The position numbers and the translations under genes are program-made. The notes under the pieces were generated by a model. It did not search any database. It worked only from the letters and a program-made list of their open reading frames with translations, and had not been told where the DNA came from. 64,000 nucleotides of DNA from Phytoseiulus persimilis (taxonomy: Eukaryota > Arthropoda > Arachnida > Mesostigmata > Phytoseiidae): positions 14,446,001-14,510,000 of the forward strand of contig CM075101.1 of the NCBI GenBank assembly GCA_037576195.1. The letters run 5' to 3'. The stretch's first letter is position 1; the number at the start of each line of letters is the position of its first letter. Of this stretch, positions 47,651 through 57,311 are shown in pieces.

Positions 47651-50336
47651 CTCTCAAATCGAACAACGAATGCAGCTGGTGATAGCCGAACCATAGTTTG
47701 CTGTTAATGGCCCGTCAGCGAATGACGGAATGAGAGATGGAACGCCACCAGTGGACGTGTTTGGCTGACAGGCAGAGGTCGATCGGCCGGAGACGCCGCA
47801 TACAAACCAAGCGAAACAAACAACCTTGGGAATGTTTTAGTCTCAGCCATCTCCGTGAGCCGACCTCGGGCCTGCCGAACAAGAGAGTTCGAACTGAAGA
47901 GCAGGAATGAGTTGTAAATGGTTGGGACACCCGCGGATATCGGATGTTGTTGCTCATCGACGAGAGTAGCGCGAGTAGCGACCAATACAAGGCACCTTCC
48001 GAGAGGTGAGACGGCCAAACTGCAGCGGCCAATGCGACGCTCAACAAAATCATCGTCCACGATATGAATATCCGAACCCCAAAGAATGATTCACGGCTGC
48101 TCCGATCCTGCTTCGAGCTCGGCGAACGACAGCAGTCACAGCTGGGAGAAACACTTGCGATTGACTGGGACAGCGTGTAACAGGAGTTGCTCGCGATCAA
48201 TTATAACTCCGTAAGGACGATCTTCATCATGAGCTCCAGGCAACAGTATCTCGGGTTCAATGATGAGTTAGTCGAGTTCGGCCACGCTTATTGTCAGTCT
48301 CATCAAACTACACGTTTGAACTACACTTCGAGGAACTTACGTCTGTGTTAATAAATGGACTGTGCAGCCGCTCATGAAACAGTGTGTGTTCATGCTCAAC
48401 GCCAGCGTGTCTGTATGTGTGTCCAGGTGTGATTGTATGCTTATAGCGCATCCCATCGGAATTCGCTCCGCTCACTCTGGAAACCATACGCAGTGACCTT
48501 CTCTTCTTACGGAACGCTGTCGATGTCCCCGCACGAAAACTGATCGTGGAAAAATAACGGAGCAAAAAGGTGGAATCTAATATCACCGAGTCCTCGAACG
48601 CAAAAACTTCCTCTGCACGGCAGCTATCCTCAGACGTCAGGAGAGCTAGTCCCGCGCCTCATTGTTGCAGTCTCTAGAGGATGAGCTGAGGGATTTTCAG
48701 CGATATCCGCACGTTGAGCTGGGCCATCCCACGTCTGGGAAATCTGGAGTATGGCGATTCGAAGCGATTGTGAAAATACCGATGAAACAGGAGGATTTCG
48801 GGGCTTTGAATCCCAAACAATGGCGGCATGGTCGTCGTGCTCTGCAACTCAACTAAATCAAACATAACATCCATCATGTAACGGAACTGTATTCAGAACC
48901 AAATGAGCTGCTCCAGTAACAGTAACTTAATGCCCGAAATCTTTTCATGTAAATAAAACTTGCGATCGCATGAGCGTTCAGAGCGAGAATGAATCCAACC
49001 ACCGCATGTGTGAATGAGCGCGTCCAGGAACGGTCAGGGATTTGGGCGAGTCGCATGGGGAGGCACCAAGGGCCGCTACATGCGAAACACTCTAGTTGTA
49101 CTATCGACTCACATCGGTTAACAGCTCGGCCGGCGTGAAAACTCTCGAATAACAAAAAGGAAAATAACGATAATGATTTCAGTCGTAACGGGACCACTGT
49201 CTTCACGAGCAAAACAATCGTAACAGCGATCATCATCATATTTTCTTTTGTGAACAAGTTCGTCTTCCTCTCTCCATCTGTCCCAATATATATATGTATA
49301 TATATTTATATTGTATGTATATAATAAAGTATATGTATAGTCTATATATTTCTATCACAACGATTACATCGAAAGCGACTTCCATTCGGGTGAAGGACGA
49401 GGCAGAGAGACAGGATCGAAGCTCCCCCACTTTCCTCACGGACCGTGGCTTGTTTACCCATAGAGAGGAGAGTGTCAAATATTCTATAATCCTCTTCATT
49501 ATCAACCTATCGGATACTTCCATTATCATCAGTGTCATTCGATAAACAAAAATCCGGCTGGCTTCTGGGCCGACGCCTCATTCAGGTTGTTGGTAAGCTG
49601 GGTTGAATTGATCCTGGTCTGACTAGCAGGAGGGTTCTTGTCGCGGGAACTTACGTCTCCACCTATATTGATCAGTCGACTGGGGTGTCTGAAGCTCGTC
49701 TCGGAAGTCGCTGCTGCTCCTAAGACCATCATCAATTTGGGAAAGTGTCCGTCAGATAAACTTTAGCTCTAAATTTATCGGCGATCATCGCTGAAGCGAT
49801 AATCTGGATCGTATCAACGGCTGAAGTTGTGTATGATTGGGGCGTCGCAAAAGAACATTGGCCCTCGTCGACGACGACATAATCCACGTAGTTAACCCGC
49901 GGCGCGAGCTCAGTTTGGCCGACGCCGTAGTGGGGGAAAACCACCACCCTCCGTAGCTTCAATCATCGAATAACGGACTACCAACGGACAAACCTGCCGA
50001 GCCTCCAATCAACCCGCCGAATGAATCCGTGCAAAGGTGACAGAGTCCTGCACGGCTCATCGCTTACGAATGCCGCTGTGAATCTTCTTCCCTCCGTCTT
50101 TCAGCCAGTCGGCTTCCAGTCGGCTAAGTATTTTCTAAGTGTTACCGCTTGACTGTTCCGCTAACCGACCGGTGAGCCGACTGGCTATCCAACCGTTCAT
50201 CCTTCGAGAGTTCAATCCTTCAGTTGGCTCAGTTCCCCTTGAATAATGCTCTCACCTTCTGATGCAGTTCAACGGATACAATCGTCATCATTTCATTCTT
50301 CTCGCCGTCACCGTTTTCAGTGGATCATCCACCAGC
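47651..50336. other. Spacer without recognisable genes
   Basis: A minus-strand frame at 48200-47715 has one hydrophobic run but no family features. An AT microsatellite lies inside. The part next to 50336 should include the 3'UTR of the OXR1 gene; I found no canonical AATAAA on the minus strand close to its stop. Confidence 0.4.
49288..49345. repeat. AT-rich microsatellite
   Basis: Imperfect TA/ATGT repeat (ATATATATATGTATATATAT, then TTTATATTGTATGTATATAA) in non-coding DNA. Confidence 0.85.
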
Positions 50337-52574
50337 TCAGAAGAAGCCCCAAGCTTCGAGCGATTTGATTACGAAGTCGTTAGACTGCGAGAGAACTTCG
50401 TTGTTGAACGTTTTGCAGGGTGACGAACGGCCATGATAAAGGTCTCCGTCCAGGTACAAACCGAATTCGCCGTCGCCCGATCCGAACACGAGGGAGTCCT
50501 GGTTACCTTTGATGAAGTATTGGTTTTCACCGGACCACGGGTACTTGTTGAAGCTGGGGTGGAATGTCCACAGGAACATTTCTCCGGTGCCGTAAAAATG
50601 GTCACTCGGATGAATGGTGGTCGATGCGAACGCTCCGAAGAGTGCCCCTTCCGTGTCAGTGATGGCCAAGAGAACCGGACCATCGTGACGACTCATCTCT
50701 CGGTAGAAGGTCTTCAAACTGAAACCGTTCCTGGTTGTGGAGTATACCAGACGCCAAGCGTAACCTTCGGCACGAGCGGGTATGACTTTGTACAACATTT
50801 TTCGGTGCTCTTCATCAAGAATCTCTGAGTCGTCGATCATCTCGGGCAAGAGGATTTCATCGGGCGTCAGTGGGTTGAGCAGATTCGACGTAGCCGCGGG
50901 ACTGTTCGAGTCGTCTTTCAGAGCGATTACTTCCCACTCACACGAGGAGAACGACGGGTGCGGGGTGTTTGGGCCCTCGAAAAATCGGGGCAGTTTGAAA
51001 GGATTCTTGAACGAGCCCACCCGATTGAGAACTCCGGTTAGAGCGCCGTCCGTGGCGCTTTTCGGTGTGTCAGGGGCTTGTCTAGAGTCATCGGAAGACC
51101 CACCGTCTTGTGACTTCACTCTCATGTCATCGCGCCGGTGATGATTGCTGTCAGACACTGCGGAACCTTCGTCGTTCCTGTCGGTGTCGTCTTCGTCGTC
51201 TGACTCGATGTCCTCGAAACCCCGTTCTTGCATGTTGAGCTCTATGACGTCGCCGTACTTGTCGGGATAGTTTCTTTGGAAGAATTTGTACACTTCGTCG
51301 ACGCGGTTCCGGGGAATGCCGAACCAGTACTCGCACTTTAGTTTCCTCCGGCCCAGCGCCACCGCAGGAATCTTGACCACCTTGTTTAGGGGCTTGCCCA
51401 TTCGCAGGCATAAATACAACATCGAATTCTCTTGTGGCTGCGCAGGTTTCGGGAGAAGTTTCTCGAGAGCTGCGAACACTTCAGGCTCCTCGATGTCCTT
51501 CGACTCACTGCGTTGAGAGGCATTCGTCGCGCTCCCTTCTCGGTCCTTGCGGCCGACCGCCCCGCCGCCGACAATGGGACTGGACGGCGGTGTTTTTGTG
51601 GGTCGGGGCGACACCGGTTCCGAACCGCCGGACTCCGATTCGGGTCTCGGTTCGCCTGCTGCGGCGGCGGCGGTCGCCGAGAGTCTATTAGGACTCGACG
51701 GCGGAGTTTTTGGCCGCTGTTCTTCCGAGTAGTAGACCTGTACAGGTATGTTGCAGACGATTGGTTTCTGGTGCATTTTAGTTCGCATTATCGCGATGTC
51801 AGTATAGAGGGCTGCTCCAGCAATCATGTCAATTGGAGCTGTGACTTCGTAATGCTCTGTGCCGTGCTCGATCACGATCAAATCGGAAACATTCGGGCTG
51901 AACATGATGTTGTTTGGCGTGATGAGTAAAGTGCCCGTAACTACGCCCTGCCCGTCTGTGATGTGGCGTGCACTGATTTTCAAGACGTGCGAGAGACGCG
52001 CGCGCGAAGGCATCACCGAGCTGCTGTCTTGTACGGAAGATAGCGCACCGGCTCGGGGAGGGATCATAAGCCCCGACAGAATATCATTTTGCTGCTGTTG
52101 TTGTTGTCTATGGTTGATTGGCACTTGCGCTCGATGGGCGTCACCCGTAGAGGATGATGCCTGTTTGGTTTCATTTTCAGAAGAAGCTGATTTGTCATAA
52201 ACGTTGCGGGCTTCGTGGTCACCACGCTGTCGACCGTCGGACAGCTCGGCTGCTGCGGCTGCCGTCAAGAGATCGGTGGCAGTGGTAGCACTTGCAACGG
52301 CGTCAAAAGCACTGCCTGCGCTGTCGTTATTCGTCTGTCCCGACGATTTGCGATGCTTCACAGGTATGGACAGCTTACGGCCGGGGAACACCATACTGTT
52401 GGTCGGTATACGATTGAGCCGCGCCAGCTCAGAGGGCGTTAAATCAAACTTAGCTGCAATTGCGTTCATCGTCTCTCCAGCTTGAACCACGTAGCTTATG
52501 CGATCCTCGATCGACGTTGCTCCGTCCAACGAGGACGGCTCTCGCGATGACGCTTCAGGCATCCCTGAGGACAT
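50337..52574 (-). CDS. OXR1: OXR1/NCOA7-type TLDc protein in a single exon
   Basis: One uninterrupted frame of 745 codons. Residues 28-72 form a LysM domain (YVVQAGETMNAIAAKFDLTP ... VFPGRKLSIPV). Around 195-265 lies the GRAM-like block typical of OXR1 (GTLLITPNNIMFSPNVSD). Ser/Pro-rich linkers (TPPSSPNRL, TPPSSPIVGG) and an acidic patch follow. Residues about 585-745 are a complete TLDc domain: GYAWRLVYSTTRNGFSLKTF, TGEMFLWTF, YFIKGNQDSLVFGSGDGEFG, CKTFNNEVLS, and the usual end FVIKSLEAWGFF. A polyglutamine run (six Q) lies near residue 160. An in-frame TGA 18 nt before the ATG (52592-52590) supports this start, although CATTCCAG just before it could be an acceptor for an upstream exon. Known family role: protection against oxidative damage and binding of the V-ATPase through TLDc. 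The lack of any intron across all domains is unusual for an animal OXR1. Confidence 0.93.
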   Translation of the reverse strand: MSSGMPEASSREPSSLDGATSIEDRISYVVQAGETMNAIAAKFDLTPSELARLNRIPTNSMVFPGRKLSIPVKHRKSSGQTNNDSAGSAFDAVASATTATDLLTAAAAAELSDGRQRGDHEARNVYDKSASSENETKQASSSTGDAHRAQVPINHRQQQQQQNDILSGLMIPPRAGALSSVQDSSSVMPSRARLSHVLKISARHITDGQGVVTGTLLITPNNIMFSPNVSDLIVIEHGTEHYEVTAPIDMIAGAALYTDIAIMRTKMHQKPIVCNIPVQVYYSEEQRPKTPPSSPNRLSATAAAAAGEPRPESESGGSEPVSPRPTKTPPSSPIVGGGAVGRKDREGSATNASQRSESKDIEEPEVFAALEKLLPKPAQPQENSMLYLCLRMGKPLNKVVKIPAVALGRRKLKCEYWFGIPRNRVDEVYKFFQRNYPDKYGDVIELNMQERGFEDIESDDEDDTDRNDEGSAVSDSNHHRRDDMRVKSQDGGSSDDSRQAPDTPKSATDGALTGVLNRVGSFKNPFKLPRFFEGPNTPHPSFSSCEWEVIALKDDSNSPAATSNLLNPLTPDEILLPEMIDDSEILDEEHRKMLYKVIPARAEGYAWRLVYSTTRNGFSLKTFYREMSRHDGPVLLAITDTEGALFGAFASTTIHPSDHFYGTGEMFLWTFHPSFNKYPWSGENQYFIKGNQDSLVFGSGDGEFGLYLDGDLYHGRSSPCKTFNNEVLSQSNDFVIKSLEAWGFF

Positions 52575-54313
52575 CCTGGAATGCGGTGTTCACATTAGAG
52601 TCACTTCCTCTCTCCTACGCACAGGACTCCTCGCTCAACACTGGTCAACAAAATAATCCATCCAGCGGGAATGATGATTTCTAACTGTTTGTTGTTGCCA
52701 TTTTTAGTCGTCTCCCTGCAGCTGATCGGGGCAGCTCGGAATCGGCGTCCAAGCCTCACCCGGAAGTGCCGAGTGAGTCGTCTGCTACTCCGCGCAGTCG
52801 GCAGCGGCAAGCGCAAGTCCTTGCTTTTACCAGGAAAAAAGACAGCTCTAGTGGCCCCGCCCGCCGTTGTTAGCAACGAAATTTTTCGGACGGATGAATG
52901 AGTGGCTACATTCCAACTCCGACGCCACATCATCGAGTAGGAATCGCTGTCAACCGCACTTGCTCGGCGAGGTTGGGTACTCGTCGATGAAGCACACTGT
53001 CCAGCAAAAACCCCAGTTCGGGACTCAAATCCCAACGGAGAAGCGATCTTGGAGTTCCGATATGCCGAACCCCGATCCCGGCAGTTCTTGGAACATTCTT
53101 CCGCATTCATGTAAGGTATCAGGTTGGAGCGCTGCTCAGCGGGATCGCTCCCAACAAGATGCCTCGTCGGGGTTGCGGGAAAGACAGCGCGCGGAACAGC
53201 TCCTAGGATACCGTACTCAATCTGTCGAGACGGGGACAGAGGAAATCTCCTGTGAACGATTCAGGGATATTGTATTATCTTCCGGTGGCTTTGAGTTGGA
53301 GATGTACGCCGTGGCCATGATCGGGTTCCGGGTGCGGATATGATGTCGTGTTCACTGGCAGGCTCCGTCCCCGTCGCTTCTCGCTCCGCCGTCCGCTGAG
53401 GCGCGCGCATTGATGTTTGCACTACTCGACGTTACTCGGAGGGACAACACAACGAATTGGCAAAACACGCACCAAGGCGACCGCGACCCGCGCTGAAAAA
53501 CCATGCTACGGGCGACGGAACGCAGCGGAGCTTGACTTTCACTAACGAATCGCTAAGGAATCGAAAAAGCAACAGCTGACACTCGTTCTGTGAGCTCCTA
53601 TCGAAGCCTCAAACCGATCGCGCCGTGTAGTCTGAGCCCGTGTTTCGAACTTGATCGATGGGACTCCAGATATCCAGTCCGTGATTGATGGAAGTCTTGT
53701 GAATATGAAATCGCAGTTTGCGTGAGTGGAGTAATACGCAGGAGAAGGTTCTCGTTCTCGGAACGAGCACGCTCCTCTCAGAAAATCGAAACGGCGGCGG
53801 CGGTGGCAGCGGCTGCGGCGCCATGGGAGAAGGTAACGAAGGAGCAAGGGAGGGCCTGGAACAAAGAAAGGGGACAGCCTGGGATGGCTCGAAATGGCTA
53901 ACAGGTTGCAGATATGTGCTCATTAGCCGCTTTCTGTTATCCTGCTTGCCTGCCAGCCCGCTCGCTAGTCTCCCTCTCGTCCTCCGGCCTGTTTGCCTTT
54001 TTCACTTCCTCCACCTGCAGATCGGGCGGAAAAAGAGAGCGAGCTTGGTGGCATTGAGGGTCAAGGTCAGCGCAGGCACCGAACCTGCTCTTCGCGTTTC
54101 CTCGTTCCCTTCTCCAGGGAATATAGATCCCGGCGTGAATATCACAAGAGAGCAAGCATAAACTTTACGCTCGCCATGACCCAGAACTCTTCGAACGAGC
54201 AGGGAGGTGGAGGGATCTCCGAGGCTCGTACTTAAATGTGCTATATCAGCTTATGTTGATAACAATTATAGATTCCGAGGACTCAGCGGGTCGAGGCTGG
54301 GACCTCACGATTC
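52575..54313. other. OXR1 upstream flank
   Basis: This interval lies 5' of the OXR1 start and should hold its promoter and 5'UTR. Open frames on both strands overlap and show no family features. A short GGC-rich run (GGCGGCGGCGGTGGCAGCGG) lies near 53790. Confidence 0.4.
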
Positions 54314-54619
54314 GACCCTACACTCCGTAGTACGGAATACGGCTGATTTCCGAAAATACGGTCCGTATTATAATACGGAACGTATCGTATTACGGTAATA
54401 CGGACCGTACTGTAATACGGCGCTACGGATCCTATCATTGATACGGACCGTACCGCAGTACGGTAATACGGAGTACGGTCTCAGACTCGGATGCCGTATC
54501 AATAGTACGGTCCGTAGCGCCGCATTACAGTACGGACCGTATTATGAGTACGGTCCGTATTACAGTACGGACCGTATTTTCGGAAATCGACCGTATTCCG
54601 TACTACGGAGTGCAGGGTC
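54314..54619. mobile_element. 306-bp foldback element built of nested palindromic units
   Basis: The two halves form an imperfect inverted repeat over almost the whole length. The outer arms GACCCTACACTCCGTAGTAC and, read in reverse complement, GACCCTGCACTCCGTAGTAC differ at one base. Further in, TTTCCGAAAATACGGTCCGT is mirrored exactly. Inside, the arms consist of many copies of TACGGACCGTA/ACGGTCCGTATTA-like units, each itself palindromic. There is no coding capacity. This fits a foldback MITE or a satellite-derived hairpin. I could not define a target-site duplication. Confidence 0.85.
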
Positions 54620-54699
54620 TACTTACGATGCTTGTGCTTCGAATATATGCCTTGTTCTCCCGTCCAACTCGGCCCCTTGAGGGTAGGTGAACGGTGATT

Positions 54700-55590
54700 G
54701 TATTTCGCCCTAGCACGGCACAGCGGGTCAGGTGTGCACCCCAAATCCCGAAAACCCGAAATACCAAAAATTTGCTCCGCCTCATAGTACACCAACCGGG
54801 GCTTCTCTGCCGAGCTCGGATTCTAGCCATGGATGTTGGTTCGATGGCGCTCACTTGCACCGATAGATTCCGGAACGATTCAAATCCTGGAGCTGTTAGT
54901 TTTTCGAACCCAGTTTTCCTCCAGATCATACCAGAAGAACATAAATGAGTACTGCACATTGTCCTCAGTTTTCGGCTCAAAAATATGGTCACAGAGTGTG
55001 CCTAACTCGACCGTAGCCGAGATTGGACCATTTGAATCGCGGACCAAAGTAGCCTTGCCATGGGTTTTGAAAATATTAGCCCGAATATATGGAGCGGAAT
55101 GAAGTTCACTGGTCGATGATGATATTGGACGTGCCAAAAGCTCGAAACATTAGAGACATCTCAGCTCAGATCTTCTGAGCGCAAGGTTCACGTCCAACGT
55201 GAGGGAGCATCGAGTCCTCAAAGATGGGCGACCATCTGACAGAGGTTTGCTTGTCCTGGAGCATAGACACTAGAGTGTTACCCCAGTTCCCAGCTAGCAT
55301 TATGGGAGGATGTTTGTCAAACTTCCACAACCCGTTGACTGAAATAAAGCTCTGGAACCGCTTGCAGCCGTCTGTTAGGAATGAGACAGGGTCATTGTGT
55401 CGAGGAAACACGGAACAATCAAGAGAAAAAGATATTCTAGCGTGGCCAGGCTCGGCGCTCGACATAGGAGTCTCAGCTGCTCTTCGACGAGTGGAGACAG
55501 CTTACGGCATCTCGGGTTTTCGGTATTTAGAGCTTTCGGTACTTCGAGTTTTCGGCATTCCGTACCCAAACCGCCATTGGTCACAAATGA
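54700..55590. repeat. Degenerate inverted-repeat element, tentative
   Basis: The left side carries CCCGAAAACCCGAAATACC (about 54747-54765) and then GCCGAGCTCGGATTCTAGCC. The right side carries the reverse-complement relatives GGTTTTCGGTATTTAGAGC (about 55517) and GGCCAGGCTCGGCGCTCGAC. The similarity is imperfect but in the same order. It looks like an old non-autonomous DNA transposon with decayed inverted ends. Boundaries are approximate. Confidence 0.35.
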
Positions 55591-56873
55591 GAGGGAAACC
55601 CATGTGATGTGAGCGCAAGAGCTCTGCCGACCCGAGCCCCGGCGGAGGTGATCGATTCAAACCGATTCGGATGCTCCGTCTCGCGACTTATGGTGGATGG
55701 GAAGTGAGCTCCGACATCGTTGCTCAAAGAATCATCGCGATTCTGAATGATACCACTGAGCCCGCTTCGAACGACTCGTTCGTCAATGTATGAATACATA
55801 GTGCACTCGAAAATATTATAGCAACGGGTCGAATATCATCGGCAAAAGCCACCCAGCGACGCACATACACCATTCCTTCCGTGTGCTCACTCTCCGGGCG
55901 CATTACTCCCAAGTTAACGCACGCTGTTCGCTGGATCAACTATGAATTCCGTTCGTTGCTCAGACTTGTGGAATACGGGTGGTGCTTGTATGTGTTGTCC
56001 TCAATCTTTCGCGAAAACCGCACGTCTTGGACAGTGGTCGAAAATATGGGCCATACGGCAGCTCGATACCTGATCGTATGAATTGAGCCAAAGGTCTAAT
56101 CTCACCGCGGTTCCGGTCCGGAGCTCAACGTCATTCCGAAAGACTCAGCCGAAAATAATTTGAACCCTTCGAATCACGAAAGCTGCTCAAATCTAGGTGG
56201 CGATCGACATATCTGATAGTGTACATTAAGGGCCACGTGTTAGCCAGAGAAAATCACTTGCCGTTTGTACAACTAGACCTGCGTTTTCCTTTGAACAGAA
56301 ATTGGTCGAATTGTAAGCACTGAAGATAGACGATGACGTCACCGAATTCGCTTTAGCTTTGAAATATCGCTTCGTTTTCTTCACTTTTTTCTCGCCATTT
56401 CTCACGATGTTGGATGAGAAGAATTGATGAAGGGAACTTCCCAGCTCAATGTGCTCAATGTCGACAAAAGTTGATTTTGTCGATACATTTTCTTGTCACT
56501 GTCTCACCGTTGAGGTCAAAACTCGGAAAACTCCTGGGAACGTCCGAGCCCAATTTCCGCTATTGGAATTCATAGCTGGAAGTAGGGTAAAAGTACCAAT
56601 TATGGGCCACTTACCAGTTTTGGGCCACCTACCAGTTACGGGCCACCTACCAGTTATGGGCCACCTACTGACCAGTTATTGGCCTCAAGGGCGGTGAACT
56701 TTTCCACAAGGGGACCATCTATTGTCTACTGCAGAGTCAACGGGAATGTGTGGGGACTTGAAGAGAGAGCTCCGGTCCTCATCAGCAAACCGCCTATGAC
56801 TCCGAATTCGTCCTTACTACATATAATCCGCTTCGTCTGTCAGTTTGGCCGCACTGCTTATAGAATATATGGG

Positions 56874-57053
56874 GGTGATTCCAGGACCAATCTGACCATA
56901 CTTTTCCAAACCCGGAGGGGTGATTCCGGGATCCATCTGACCATATTCCTTGGAGCTTCCGGAGGTTATTCCCGGGTCGAATCTGACCATACGTCCCGGA
57001 ACCTAAAGAGGTGATTACGGCGTCGACCTGACCACTTTTTTCAAAGTGGAGGT
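56874..57053. repeat. Diverged tandem repeat inside the inverted-repeat element
   Basis: Four imperfect units of about 45 bp share GGTGATTCC.GG followed by .A.CTGACCATA. The last copy is the most diverged. They lie in the middle of the 727-bp element. Confidence 0.7.
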
Positions 57054-57120
57054 GATCACTCTGATTGAGGAAGATGGGAGGGAGGAAATCATCAGATCGT
57101 TCCACGATTCACCTCGTCAC

Positions 57121-57168
57121 GAAGGAGAGGCGCTTCCTCCCCACGAAGGAGAGGCGCTTCCTCCCCAC
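57121..57168. repeat. Exact 24-bp tandem duplication
   Basis: Two exact copies of a 24-bp unit beginning GAAGGAGAGGCGCTTCCTCC lie end to end inside the same element. The unit contains a short palindromic core (GGCGCTTCC/GGAGAGGCGC). Confidence 0.9.
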
Positions 57169-57311
57169 GAAAAGCCTCCGGTTGGAGCAGTACTTCGATA
57201 TCCGGACCATTACTGGTCAGTATTTGGCCCATAACTAGTGGGTGGCCCAAAACTGGTAAGTGGCCTGAAACTGGTAAGTGGCCAATAACTGGTGCTTTTA
57301 CCCTACTTGGA

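Larger units (their letters stand above)
56577..57311. mobile_element. 727-bp non-autonomous inverted-repeat transposon with TGGA target duplication
   Basis: The element runs from 56581 (AGTAGGGTAAAAGTACC) to 57307 (reading inwards AGTAGGGTAAAAGCACC). It is flanked by the direct repeat TGGA at 56577-56580 and 57308-57311. Inside each end are several copies of a GGGCCACTTACCAGTTTT-like motif, facing inward on both sides, so the terminal repeats are about 100 bp and internally repetitive. The interior has its own tandem repeats. I see no transposase frame. Confidence 0.85.

Noticed and set aside
51432..51929. 165-codon plus-strand frame
   Set aside because: Antisense to the confident OXR1 coding frame.
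52601..53110. 169-codon minus-strand frame next to OXR1
   Set aside because: It looks like a possible upstream OXR1 exon but is out of frame and separated by an in-frame TGA before the OXR1 ATG; no domain is seen.
54314..54619. CRISPR-like regular repeats
   Set aside because: Units are palindromic and contiguous without unique spacers, and the window is eukaryotic.
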